The translations under genes and the position numbers were made by a program. A stretch of DNA of 51,028 nucleotides, from the NCBI GenBank assembly GCA_041686955.1, contig JAWLCV010000025.1:1-51028 (forward strand), given 5' to 3'. Source of the stretch: UBA7803 sp041686955 (GTDB taxonomy: Bacteria; Pseudomonadota; Gammaproteobacteria; Pseudomonadales; Azotimanducaceae). Positions 15,045 to 23,452 of the stretch are shown here, piece by piece (position 1 is the first letter of the stretch; each line of letters opens with the position of its first letter). The notes below the pieces were generated by a model. That model was not told the origin of the DNA, did not search any database, and was given only the letters and a program-made list of their open reading frames with translations.

Positions 15045-17549
15045 CTATGGGCCGAAGTACAGCACCGCCGCGGCCACCGCCCCCAGCCCGCCGGCATAAG
15101 CGGTGAGCAGGGCGGCGATGCGCACGGCCAGCATGCCCTCGTTCCGCAGACCCACGTGCAACACCCGCGCCACGGCGTAGAGAATGCCCAGCAGCGCTAC
15201 GCCCACATGGAGCATCACGTAGATGCCGAGGATCGTCACCGTGGCCGTGTAGGCGTGGACGCCCGGCCGGAACGGCAGGGCTCCCCCTAAGGCCGCCAAC
15301 GCGTAGAGTGCGGCACCCAGAGCCAGCGCGGCGGCGGCCAGCGCACCGAGCACCGGGGTGGCGGCGTTGCCGCGCAAGAGCGTGGTGGCGCCCAGCGCGG
15401 CCGTGACGGCGAGCGCCAGAATCGCCAGGGCCACCAGCAACGGGCCGCCCACGGTGAGCGCGAGTCCCGGCGGGGGCCAGACGTCGGAGACCGTCCAGAG
15501 GTAGAAGTAGGCGTACACCAGCGATGCGAACACCGACGCGTTCACCAGCAGGAAGGACGCCGCGCCGACCCACCCGGCGGAGCGGGAGTCCCCCGCGCCG
15601 ATGGGCAGCCACAGGCCCTGCCCGACGTCCTTTTCGTCCTTCTCGGGTAGAGGCGACCACCACCAGAGCGCGAGGATCGCCACCAGCGCGGCCACGCCGG
15701 TCAGGCTCACCCAGTAGGCGGAGATCAAGACGCCGACGAACCCCGCCCCGGTGGCCAGCCCGGCCAGGAGCGGCAGAGACGTGGGGTGCGGCAGGCGCAC
15801 CACGTACTCCGGCTTGGCGGCGACCATGGAGGTGACCAGAGACTCGCGCCGCCCTTCCGGCGCCGTTCCCAGGTACTCCCGTCCGCCCTGGATGCGCTGG
15901 GGCAGGTCCGGCTCGTCCCACAGCGGGTAGCGGCTGCGTACCGGCGGAATGCTGCGCAGGTTGTAGGGGGGCGGCGGTGTCCGGCTGCCCCACTCCAGGC
16001 CGTCGGCATCCCACGGGTTGGTGCCGGCATCGCGGCCGCGAGCCAACGACCACACCACGTTGACGATGAACGCCAGCACCGCGGCCCCCACCAGATAGGC
16101 GCCGAGGGTGGAAACCAGATTCAGGCCGTCCCATCCCATGGCCGCGGGATAGGTGTACACCCGCCGCGGCATGCCGAGGAGTCCCGTCAGGTGCATGGGC
16201 AGGAACGACGTGTTGAAGCCGATGAACATGAGCCAGAAGCTCACCTGGCCCAGGGCTTCCGACAGCATCCGTCCCGTGGCCCGTGGAATGTAGAAGTAGA
16301 AGGCGGCGAACAGCGGAAACACCATGCCGCCGATGAGCACGTAGTGGAAGTGCGCCACCACGAAGTAGCTGTCGTGGGCCTGCCAGTCGAAAGGCACCAT
16401 GGCCACCATGACCCCGGTCAGCCCCCCGAGCACGAAGATCAGGATGGCGCCGATGATGAACAACAGCGGGGTGCGCAGCACGGGCGTGCCGTTCCACAGG
16501 GTGGCGATCCAGGCGAACACCTGGATGCCGCTGGGGATGGCGACCGCGAGGCTGGCGCCGGCGAAGAAGGACAGCGCCAGCCGGGGGATGCCCGTGGCGT
16601 ACATGTGATGCACCCAGAGGCCGAAACTCAGAAACGCGGTGCCGACCACCGCCAGCACCACCAGGTGATAGGCCACCAGCGGGCCCCGGGCCATGGCCGG
16701 CAGGATCGCCGACAGCAGCCCCGCCGCCGGCAGAAAGACGATGTAGACCTCGGGATGACCGAAGATCCAGAACAGGTGCTGCCAGAGCAGGGGGTCTCCG
16801 CCCCGGGCCACCTCGTAGAACGGCAGCCCTACGCTGCGTTCCACCTCGAGCAGGATGCTGCCCAGCACCAGCGGCGGAAAGCCCACAGCGATCATGAAGG
16901 CCACGGCCAGCATGTACCACGCGAAGATGGGCATGCGGTCCAGCGACATGCCGGGCGCGCGCATCTTCAATATGGTGACGATCAGCTCGATGGCGCCGGT
17001 GATGCTCGCGATCTCCACGAAGGTGACCCCGAGCAGCCAGAAGTCCTGGCTCTTGTCCGGCGAGAACTCGAGGCCGGTCAGGGGCACGTACATGAACCAG
17101 CCGCCGTCCGGCACGGTGCCGAAGATGAAGCTGGAGTAGATGAAGACGCCCCCCAGCAGGAAGCACCAGAAGCCGTAGGCGCCGAGGCGCGGGAACGACA
17201 TGTCGTGGGCCCCGATCATGGCGGGAATCAGGTAGATGCCGAAGGCTTCCATGATGGGCACGGCGAACAGGAACATCATGGTCGTGCCGTGCATGGTGAA
17301 GAGCTGGTCGTAGACCTCCGGGGTGAGGAAGTCGTTCTCGGGCACCAGCAACTGGGTGCGCATGAGCAGGGCGAGGAAGCCGCCGATGAGGAAGAACACG
17401 AAGCCGGCGACGATGAAGCGCCGGCCGACGATGGAGGCATTGACCGCACAGACCCGGCGGATCCCCGTGGGCGGGCTCCAGACCCGGTGGAATCGCTCGA
17501 GCTCGGGGTCGCTGGCCGGCGCGGTATCCTGTTCGGCAGCCTCCGTCAT
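15045..17549 (-). CDS. ctaD: Cytochrome c oxidase subunit I fused to subunit III
   Basis: This 834-residue protein joins an aa3-type subunit I (about residues 1-600) to a subunit III-like membrane domain (about 620-834). Subunit I shows the low-spin heme His in FTMHGTTMMF, the CuB/Tyr element FGHPEVY with its Glu, the HHMYATG pair, and VAHFHYVL for the heme ligands. The Glu of HPEVY points to an A1-type proton path. The C-terminal part has helices such as SFLLVNASVFASLVYAYFYLW and HVGVALLGILYAV, as in subunit III. Its ATG overlaps the subunit II stop (ATGA). It reduces O2 at the inner membrane; I+III fusions are known in caa3-type oxidases. Confidence 0.95.
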   Translation of the reverse strand: MTEAAEQDTAPASDPELERFHRVWSPPTGIRRVCAVNASIVGRRFIVAGFVFFLIGGFLALLMRTQLLVPENDFLTPEVYDQLFTMHGTTMMFLFAVPIMEAFGIYLIPAMIGAHDMSFPRLGAYGFWCFLLGGVFIYSSFIFGTVPDGGWFMYVPLTGLEFSPDKSQDFWLLGVTFVEIASITGAIELIVTILKMRAPGMSLDRMPIFAWYMLAVAFMIAVGFPPLVLGSILLEVERSVGLPFYEVARGGDPLLWQHLFWIFGHPEVYIVFLPAAGLLSAILPAMARGPLVAYHLVVLAVVGTAFLSFGLWVHHMYATGIPRLALSFFAGASLAVAIPSGIQVFAWIATLWNGTPVLRTPLLFIIGAILIFVLGGLTGVMVAMVPFDWQAHDSYFVVAHFHYVLIGGMVFPLFAAFYFYIPRATGRMLSEALGQVSFWLMFIGFNTSFLPMHLTGLLGMPRRVYTYPAAMGWDGLNLVSTLGAYLVGAAVLAFIVNVVWSLARGRDAGTNPWDADGLEWGSRTPPPPYNLRSIPPVRSRYPLWDEPDLPQRIQGGREYLGTAPEGRRESLVTSMVAAKPEYVVRLPHPTSLPLLAGLATGAGFVGVLISAYWVSLTGVAALVAILALWWWSPLPEKDEKDVGQGLWLPIGAGDSRSAGWVGAASFLLVNASVFASLVYAYFYLWTVSDVWPPPGLALTVGGPLLVALAILALAVTAALGATTLLRGNAATPVLGALAAAALALGAALYALAALGGALPFRPGVHAYTATVTILGIYVMLHVGVALLGILYAVARVLHVGLRNEGMLAVRIAALLTAYAGGLGAVAAAVLYFGP

Positions 17550-18535
17550 CGCAGGCCTTTCAGGTAGGCGGCGATGGCGTCGCGGGTGTGGGCGTCCAGA
17601 TCGGCGAAATCGGGCATGTGGTTCCCGGGCTTCACGGCCTCGTTGTGCGCGATCCAGCGGGCCAGGTTGTCACGGTCGTTGCTCAAGGTGCCGGCGCCGA
17701 TGCTGAGCCGGCTGCCCACGTGGGTGAGGTCCGGGCCGGCCCGCCCCCGGGCGCCGTGGCCCCGGACGGCGTGGCAGAGGGAGCATCCGGAGGCGGCGAA
17801 CAGGTCGTGGCCGCGCTGGGCCAGCGCCCCGACGGGCGCCGACGCAGGGCGGCGCTGGTCCTCCAGCCACGCGCGAAATCGCTCAGGCTCCACCGCCACC
17901 ACGTAGAAGGCCATCTTGGCGTGGCCGACGCCGCAGAACTCGGCGCACTGGCCGCGGAACCGGCCCGGCTCGTCGGCCTCGAGCATGAGCCGGTTGGTGT
18001 GCCCGGGAATCAGGTCCAGCTTGCCGGCGAGCCGCGGGATCCACAGGCTGTGGATGACGTCGTCGGACGTGAGGATCAGCTCCACCGGCTCCCCCACCGG
18101 CAGGTACAGCTCGTTGGCGGTGGTGAAGTCGCCACCGGGCGTGCCGGCGTCGTATTCGATGTCCCACCACCACTGACGCCCTTCCACCCGAATGGTCAGT
18201 GTGTCCTGGGAGCGCGGCGCCGAGACACCCGAAGACACGGTGACGTTGAAGGGCACCATCACCGACAGCACGATCACCGGCAGCGCCACGCCGCCGGCGA
18301 TCACCATGTAGTCGGGCCTGATGCGGCGGCGGCGCTCACTGGTGGCGAACACGCCGTAGAGCAGCGCCACCAGCACCAGAACGAAGACTACCGCCCCGCC
18401 GCCGGCCATGGCCCACCACAGGGCCGCAATCTCCCGGGCGCTGGGCCCCGACGGATCGAGCGCCGACTGGATACCGCTGCATCCCGCTGCGGCCGCGGCG
18501 AGGGCGAGTCCGGGGACTTGACCGCGCCCGGTCAT
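17546..18535 (-). CDS. ctaC: caa3-type cytochrome c oxidase subunit II with C-terminal cytochrome c
   Basis: This 329-residue subunit II starts with a lipobox-like AAAAGC near residue 19. It then has two membrane helices (about 38-62 and 78-98), a cupredoxin domain and a cytochrome c domain. The binuclear CuA site is complete: CAEFCGVGHAKM provides both Cys, His and Met, with the upstream His in DDVIHSLWIP. The C-terminal heme site is CSLCH, and a Met in NHMPDF is the likely axial ligand. The fused cytochrome defines a caa3-type enzyme that accepts electrons from another cytochrome c. Both ends overlap neighbours as ATGA. Confidence 0.96.
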   Translation of the reverse strand: MTGRGQVPGLALAAAAAGCSGIQSALDPSGPSAREIAALWWAMAGGGAVVFVLVLVALLYGVFATSERRRRIRPDYMVIAGGVALPVIVLSVMVPFNVTVSSGVSAPRSQDTLTIRVEGRQWWWDIEYDAGTPGGDFTTANELYLPVGEPVELILTSDDVIHSLWIPRLAGKLDLIPGHTNRLMLEADEPGRFRGQCAEFCGVGHAKMAFYVVAVEPERFRAWLEDQRRPASAPVGALAQRGHDLFAASGCSLCHAVRGHGARGRAGPDLTHVGSRLSIGAGTLSNDRDNLARWIAHNEAVKPGNHMPDFADLDAHTRDAIAAYLKGLR

Positions 18536-19155
18536 GGAGCCGGCGCGCCGCCGGAAGCCTCGTCGGTCCGCGCGGTGCGGATCTCCGCGCTGTCGAAGCC
18601 TTTGGCCGCCGGGTAGTCCTCGATGTCGTTCAGCGTCTCGATGTAGGCCACCAGCTCCCACGTGGTACGGCGCGGCAACATGGAGCTCCACGCCGGCATT
18701 CCGTCGGGGCGGCCTTGCATGATGGAGAGGTAGATCTGCGCCGGATGACTGCCGTAGATCCACGCGTCGTCGGACAGCGGCGGCCCCATGCCGCCGCCGC
18801 CCAGCGGCGCGTGACAACCGCCGCAATTGAAGGCGGCGTAGTGCCGCTCTCCGGCCGCCACGGCGTCGGGATCGCCGGACAGGGGGTTCTGGATGCCCGG
18901 GTCGATCCGGGCCGAGCCCGGAAACAGGGTGGTGGCGGGTATGTAGATGGCCAGATCACCTTCCCCGGGCAGCCGCCCTTCGCCCTCGCCGGCAATGGGT
19001 CCGGCGGGATCGAAGGTGCCTTCCACGGCGGTGGAGGCCTCGTCCCCGAAGCCTTGGGCGCTGTCACCCGTCCCGCAGGCGGACAGGCCGAGGAGCATGG
19101 CCAGGCCCGCGGCGGGAGCGAGCGTGGCGAATTGGTTTCCCGCGACGGTCATCAT
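18532..19155 (-). CDS. Lipoprotein cytochrome c, likely dehydrogenase-to-oxidase carrier
   Basis: This 207-residue protein has a lipobox (LLGLSAC, Cys27), a roughly 80-residue acidic/Pro-rich spacer, then one c-type heme domain. Heme is bound at CGGCH (111-115), and a distal Met is probably in DGMPAW. The WIYGS and GRPDGMPAW elements resemble cytochromes that accept electrons from PQQ alcohol dehydrogenases. The start has a near-perfect AGGAGGTGAGG and two adjacent ATGs; I chose the first (19155). It sits between the binding protein and oxidase subunit II, and its stop overlaps the latter by ATGA. Membrane tethering would place it between dehydrogenase and oxidase. Confidence 0.88.
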   Translation of the reverse strand: MMTVAGNQFATLAPAAGLAMLLGLSACGTGDSAQGFGDEASTAVEGTFDPAGPIAGEGEGRLPGEGDLAIYIPATTLFPGSARIDPGIQNPLSGDPDAVAAGERHYAAFNCGGCHAPLGGGGMGPPLSDDAWIYGSHPAQIYLSIMQGRPDGMPAWSSMLPRRTTWELVAYIETLNDIEDYPAAKGFDSAEIRTARTDEASGGAPAP

Positions 19156-19160
19156 GAACC

Positions 19161-20018
19161 TCACCTCCTCGATGCCGGCTCGCAAGCGACGGCCGGCAGG
19201 TCGTAGCGGGCGAGCAGGGCGCCGATGTCCTCCCGGCGTCGGTCCAGGGCCTGCTGCAGGCGATCGCGCAGAGCCACGTCTCCCTTTCGCACGCCCAGCG
19301 CGATGCCGTAGCGGAACGGCAAGGCGAACCGTTCGGTGCCGGTGATGGGCCGAACGGCGAGGGGCGGCTCGGCGCGGCGGCCGAAATAGCCGCCGATGGG
19401 CCCCCACACCGCGGCGACGTCGATGCGGCCGCTGGCCACCGCCTCCACCAGCCGGGCGGGCGGGTTGGGTTGCCGGTAGTCCCCGTAGATCATGAAGCCC
19501 ACCACGTTGTCGACGATGCCCTGGAGACCCAGGGCGTGAACCGGCGGCGGATTGGCACCGTCGTCGCCGGTGAGATGGACGCCGATGGTGAGCTCGCGCA
19601 GGCGTGGGTCGGTGATGTCCTCGAGCGGCGCCGCCAGGCGGCGGTCGTGGACGAACACGTAGGTGGAGCAGTAGTAGGGGCGGGTGGTGTCCACCGGGTC
19701 GTAGCCCACGGGCACCCCCATGACCACATCGCATTGCCCGGCGTTCAAGGTGTTGCGGATGAACCCTCGCCGCTGGGCCCACCAGGTGTACGCCACCTCC
19801 GCATCGAGCTCCCGGGCGATCACCTCGGCCAGCGCGTTCTCGAACCCCTGCCGGGCGGCGTTGGAGAACGGCAGATTGTTGGGGTCGGCGCACACCCGCA
19901 GGGGTTGCGGCGGGTCCGCCGATCTACCTTCCGGCGCGGCCTCGGGGCCGGCCGCCGCGGCGCCCGCCGCGGCAGCCGCCAGCAGCACGGGCGCGAGACG
20001 GCGGAGCTCAGCGGTCAT
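19161..20018 (-). CDS. MxaJ/XoxJ-like periplasmic binding protein
   Basis: This 285-residue periplasmic solute-binding-fold protein has an Ala-rich signal peptide (about residues 1-23). It opens with LRVCADPNNLPFSN, the signature of the quinoprotein dehydrogenase-associated group that includes MxaJ and XoxJ. Further family segments are GQCDVVMGVPVGYD and YYCSTYVFV. In methylotrophs XoxJ is thought to help activate or assemble the dehydrogenase, not to import a nutrient. Its ATG lies 11 nt inside the dehydrogenase gene end and its stop is 5 bases before the cytochrome start, so co-expression is near certain. Confidence 0.88.
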   Translation of the reverse strand: MTAELRRLAPVLLAAAAAGAAAAGPEAAPEGRSADPPQPLRVCADPNNLPFSNAARQGFENALAEVIARELDAEVAYTWWAQRRGFIRNTLNAGQCDVVMGVPVGYDPVDTTRPYYCSTYVFVHDRRLAAPLEDITDPRLRELTIGVHLTGDDGANPPPVHALGLQGIVDNVVGFMIYGDYRQPNPPARLVEAVASGRIDVAAVWGPIGGYFGRRAEPPLAVRPITGTERFALPFRYGIALGVRKGDVALRDRLQQALDRRREDIGALLARYDLPAVACEPASRR

Positions 20019-21882
20019 CGACGCGCGCTCCGGCGGCCGGTTGCTGGCTTCCAGGCGCCTCCTGGCCCCCGGGCGCCTCGGGCAGCGCGAAGACGTACAG
20101 GGTGCCGCCAGCGGCGGTGTGCTCCGGGAGGTCCTGCATGGCGCCGACGAAGCCGAGGGCGCCGAAGGGCACGCGGGGGTCGAGATCTCCCGAGACCACG
20201 GCGCCGGCCCAGCCCCCCACACCCGAGGCAACGGCGACGTATTGACGCCCGTCCGGCCCCTGGTAGGTGATGGGCTGGCCGATGATCCCGGAGCCGACCC
20301 GGAACTGCCAGAGGACCTTGCCGGAGCGCGCGTCCACCGCCTTGAACCAGCGGTCCATGGTGCCGTAGAAGGTGACGTTGCCGGCGGTGGCCACGGTGCC
20401 GGACCACACCGGCAGGTCTTCCTGAATGCTCCAGACCTTCTTCCGGGCCACCGGGTCCCAGGCCATGTACTCGCCCCGGTAGCCGCCCGGCCCCGCCTTC
20501 ATGGCCACCTCGGCGCCGACGAACGGTGTGCCCGCCACGTAGCTGGTGTCGGTGATCCGCATGTCCATGCACAGGTGTTGGTGCGGCACGTAGATCAGGC
20601 CCGTGAGCGGCGAGTAGGCGGACGGCTGCCAGTCCTTGGCTCCAGGCGCCGCCGGGCAGATGTCCCGGGTGATTTCGCCTTCTTTGGGCTCCTTCGCGTC
20701 GACGTGATTCGGCCGCCCCGTTTCCAGATCGATGCCGTTGGTGACGGTGACGTGCTCGTAGGTGTCGGCGGAGAGCACCTGCCCGGTGGTGCGGTCCAGC
20801 ACGTACATGTGGCCGTTGCGCTCGGGGCGCACCAGCACCTGGCGCATGGTCCCGTCGATCTCGAGATCCAGCAGCAGGTTCTCGTTGATGCCGTCGTAGT
20901 CGAACAGGTCGTGGGGGCCCCACTGATACGCCCAGCGGGCCATGCCGGTATCCGGGTCGCGGGCGAAGATGCTGGCCGTCCACTTGTTGTCCCCCAGACG
21001 CTGGGTGTGGTTCCAGGGACCGGGGTTGGCGGTGCCGTAGTAGATCAGGTCCAGCGCCGGGTCGTAGGAGATCCAGCCCCACACCGTGCCGCCGCCCACC
21101 TCCCAGCGCCCCGCCGGCCAGGTGGTCACCCCCAGGTTGGGCTCCGCATCCGCCGGGTAGTACGGGTCGAAGTCTTCGCCGATCAGGACGTCTTCGTCGG
21201 GGCCCGTGGAGAAGGCGCGCCAGGCGATCTCCCCCGACTGCGCGTCCAGCGCGGTGAGCCAGCCGCGCACCCCCATCTCGCCGCCGCTGTTGCCCACCAG
21301 CACCAGGCCCTTCACCACCAGGGGCGCCATGGTCATGGTCTCGCCCACGTTGATGTCGCCGAGCTTGGTCTTCCAGACTTCCTCGCCGCTGTCGGCATTC
21401 ACGGCGACCGTGTGGTTGTCCAGGGTGTTGTAGATGATCTTGCCGTCGTAATAAGCGGCGCCGCGGTTGACCACGTCACAGCACGCCACGCCCTTGGCCG
21501 CCCGCTCCGGCTGCGGCTCGTAGACCCAGCGCAGCGAGCCGTCGGTGGCGTCGAGCGCGAACAGCTTGTTGGGCCACGGGGTGACGATGTAGAGCGTGTC
21601 GCCGACCACCAGGGGCGCTGCTTCGAAGCCGGAGGTGGTGCCGGTGGAGAAGGACCAGGCCAGGCCGAGCCGGCCCACGTTGTCGGCGTTGATCTGGTCG
21701 AGCCCGCTGAAGCGGGTGGATGCGTAGTTCTTGGCCGGCATCACCCACTGCGCGTCGTCCTGGGAAAGGCGGATGAGCGCCTCGGCCGCGTGCACAGAAG
21801 CGGCTGCGGCCCAACTCGCCGCCGCGATCACCAAGGCGGTCCACGTTCCGGGCGTGACTACGAACGCGGCGCGCCTTTTCAT
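20008..21882 (-). CDS. PQQ-dependent alcohol dehydrogenase, lanthanide-type motif
   Basis: This 624-residue quinoprotein of the methanol/ethanol dehydrogenase family has a signal peptide ending near residue 32 (VHAAEA). Repeated W-motif blades form the eight-bladed propeller. Adjacent Cys134-Cys135 (GVACCD) would form the vicinal disulfide above PQQ. The catalytic region reads DYDG (Asp328-Tyr-Asp330). The second Asp is the residue associated with lanthanide binding in XoxF and ExaF/PedH enzymes, where Ca-dependent MxaF has Ala. It oxidises an alcohol or aldehyde in the periplasm; the substrate is not readable. ATG 21882 heads the respiratory operon. Confidence 0.93.
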   Translation of the reverse strand: MKRRAAFVVTPGTWTALVIAAASWAAAASVHAAEALIRLSQDDAQWVMPAKNYASTRFSGLDQINADNVGRLGLAWSFSTGTTSGFEAAPLVVGDTLYIVTPWPNKLFALDATDGSLRWVYEPQPERAAKGVACCDVVNRGAAYYDGKIIYNTLDNHTVAVNADSGEEVWKTKLGDINVGETMTMAPLVVKGLVLVGNSGGEMGVRGWLTALDAQSGEIAWRAFSTGPDEDVLIGEDFDPYYPADAEPNLGVTTWPAGRWEVGGGTVWGWISYDPALDLIYYGTANPGPWNHTQRLGDNKWTASIFARDPDTGMARWAYQWGPHDLFDYDGINENLLLDLEIDGTMRQVLVRPERNGHMYVLDRTTGQVLSADTYEHVTVTNGIDLETGRPNHVDAKEPKEGEITRDICPAAPGAKDWQPSAYSPLTGLIYVPHQHLCMDMRITDTSYVAGTPFVGAEVAMKAGPGGYRGEYMAWDPVARKKVWSIQEDLPVWSGTVATAGNVTFYGTMDRWFKAVDARSGKVLWQFRVGSGIIGQPITYQGPDGRQYVAVASGVGGWAGAVVSGDLDPRVPFGALGFVGAMQDLPEHTAAGGTLYVFALPEAPGGQEAPGSQQPAAGARVDDR

Positions 21883-21901
21883 GCACCTGCTCCCCGGCTG
21901 A

Positions 21902-21914
21902 CGGTGAGTCACCG
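21902..21914. promoter_or_regulatory. 13-bp palindrome in the leader of the dehydrogenase operon
   Basis: CGGTGA-G-TCACCG is a perfect palindrome ending 20 bases upstream of the dehydrogenase ATG. It sits in the 125-base divergent region shared with the cytochrome c gene at 22008. The flanks (CCCCGG ... GGGG) extend weak symmetry. It could be an operator or an mRNA stem near the ribosome site; no regulator gene is adjacent. Confidence 0.35.
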
Positions 21915-22007
21915 GGGATGCAATATGCCCGCCACCATGGGTCCGCTACGCAGCCGGGGCGGCAGGAAACGTGCATACCCCTGTCGGAACGAACTGCGGG
22001 ATTGATC

Positions 22008-22358
22008 ATGGCCGGAATGCGCGCGATGACCGGAGCAATGACGTTGCTGATGCTGCTCGGCGGTGCGCCCGCGAGCGCCGGAGACCCGGCCGCCGGCGCG
22101 CGGAAAGCCGGGCAGTGCGTGGCCTGTCATGGTGAAGCCGGCGTGTCGACGAACCCGCTCTTTCCCCATCTGGCCGGGCAGCGTGCCGGCTATCTGCAGC
22201 TCCAGCTCGAGGCGTTCCGGACAGGCGAGCGCTACCACCCGCTGATGACCCCCATGGCCCAGGCCCTCACGCCGGAGGACATGAACGATCTCGCCACCTA
22301 CTTCAGCAGCGTGGGGCCCCTGGCGGATGCGGGGCAGGTGTCCGGGGACATCCCCTGA
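22008..22358 (+). CDS. Small periplasmic cytochrome c (c553-like)
   Basis: This 116-residue class I cytochrome c has a signal peptide (MTLLMLLGGAPASA), a heme site CVACH (37-41) and family segments FPHLAGQRAGYLQLQL and MTPMAQ. The latter supplies the axial Met. The layout matches small c553/c5-type carriers. It diverges from the PQQ dehydrogenase operon and could shuttle electrons among its cytochromes and the caa3-type oxidase. ATG at 22008 has only a weak ribosome site; in-frame ATGs at 22017 and 22026 are possible. Its stop abuts the convergent MBL-fold gene with no gap. Confidence 0.9.
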   Translation: MAGMRAMTGAMTLLMLLGGAPASAGDPAAGARKAGQCVACHGEAGVSTNPLFPHLAGQRAGYLQLQLEAFRTGERYHPLMTPMAQALTPEDMNDLATYFSSVGPLADAGQVSGDIP

Positions 22359-23348
22359 TTACCGGCGCCCTGAAATTTTTGCACGCCGTTCCCGGTGAAG
22401 CTGTGCCATCAGGGCGAACAGGGCCGTCACGTCGTTGGGGGAGCGATCACCGGCGAATTCCTTGTAGAGCACGCTGACGTTCACGGCGATCCGCTCCGCA
22501 TCTCCCCAGCTCTCGTAATCCGCGAGCGAGATGTCCCGGGCCGCCTGTGCCGCTGACAAGCCGGCGTCATAGCGCTTCCTGGCCTCGTCGCGAATGTAGG
22601 CGAGGTAATCCCGCACCGCGCGCACGCCGCGGCAGTCGGTGATGGGGCCGTGGCCCGGCACCACGCTGTCCGGCTGCAGCGCCAGAATGTAGTCGCAGGC
22701 GTCCAGCCAGTTCTGCACCGGCCCGGCCCAGAGAATCGGGTGCCCCTCTATGAAGAGGATGTCGCCGGTGAACACCAGGCGTTCCGTCGGAACCCAGGCC
22801 AGCACGTCCCCGGCGGTGTGGGCGGGCCCCACCTGCTTCAGCAGCACCGGCTTGTCACCCACGCGAAGCTCCAGCTCCCCCTCGAAAGTCCGGGTGGGCG
22901 GACATTGGGTGATGCCGCGAAAGTCGAAGGCGCCGAAGCAGTGCAGAAAGAACTCCCCCACCTCGCCCATCTGCGGCGCCCGCTCAATGAGGGCCGCCAT
23001 CATGGCCGGATTCTCGTGGGCCAGCTCCTCCGCGCAGGCCCGGGAGGCGACGATCTCGGCGCCGGTGACCAGCTCGTTGCCGTTGCAGTGATCGCCGTTG
23101 GAGTGGGTGTTCACCAGCCAGTCGAAGCGGCGGGTGGCGGCGGGGGCGGCGCGGCGCATGGCTTCGAGCATCTCGGCGGTGAGCCGGGTATCGAACAGCG
23201 TGTCCACCAGCAGCGAAGCCTCGCCGTCGATGACGAGCCCCGCGTTGGACCACCCCCAGCCGCCATCGGGCTGCAGCCAGGCATAGGCGCCGTTGCCGAG
23301 ATCGGTGAGGCCGCGCTGAAAGGGTCGGGTGCCGAGGCCGGTCGTCAT
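22359..23348 (-). CDS. Metallo-beta-lactamase-fold hydrolase (THxNxDH variant)
   Basis: This 329-residue MBL-fold enzyme has the metal motif THSNGDH (81-87), where Asn replaces the second His; this THxNGDH form recurs in one MBL subfamily. The other ligand regions are intact: GPAHTAGDV, VFTGDILF and VVPGHGP. The family includes glyoxalase II-like and lactamase-like hydrolases. Loss of one His may alter the second metal site. The start (23348) has an excellent GGAGGGAGA. It diverges from the acyltransferase gene and is convergent with the cytochrome c. No signal peptide is evident. Confidence 0.86.
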   Translation of the reverse strand: MTTGLGTRPFQRGLTDLGNGAYAWLQPDGGWGWSNAGLVIDGEASLLVDTLFDTRLTAEMLEAMRRAAPAATRRFDWLVNTHSNGDHCNGNELVTGAEIVASRACAEELAHENPAMMAALIERAPQMGEVGEFFLHCFGAFDFRGITQCPPTRTFEGELELRVGDKPVLLKQVGPAHTAGDVLAWVPTERLVFTGDILFIEGHPILWAGPVQNWLDACDYILALQPDSVVPGHGPITDCRGVRAVRDYLAYIRDEARKRYDAGLSAAQAARDISLADYESWGDAERIAVNVSVLYKEFAGDRSPNDVTALFALMAQLHRERRAKISGRR

Positions 23349-23452
23349 TCTCCCTCCGCCGGGTCGTTTCGTGCTGCCATGGTAGTGCAATCCCGGCGCG
23401 CAGCCGAATCGCCGGGGCTTGTTTTTGCACCGGGAGCGGCTACCGTGCGCAC

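Noticed and set aside
22359..23348. Quinoprotein relay metallohydrolase belonging to the PQQ operon
   Set aside because: It is on the far side of the cytochrome c gene, has its own strong ribosome site, and its motif variant belongs to a general MBL subfamily.
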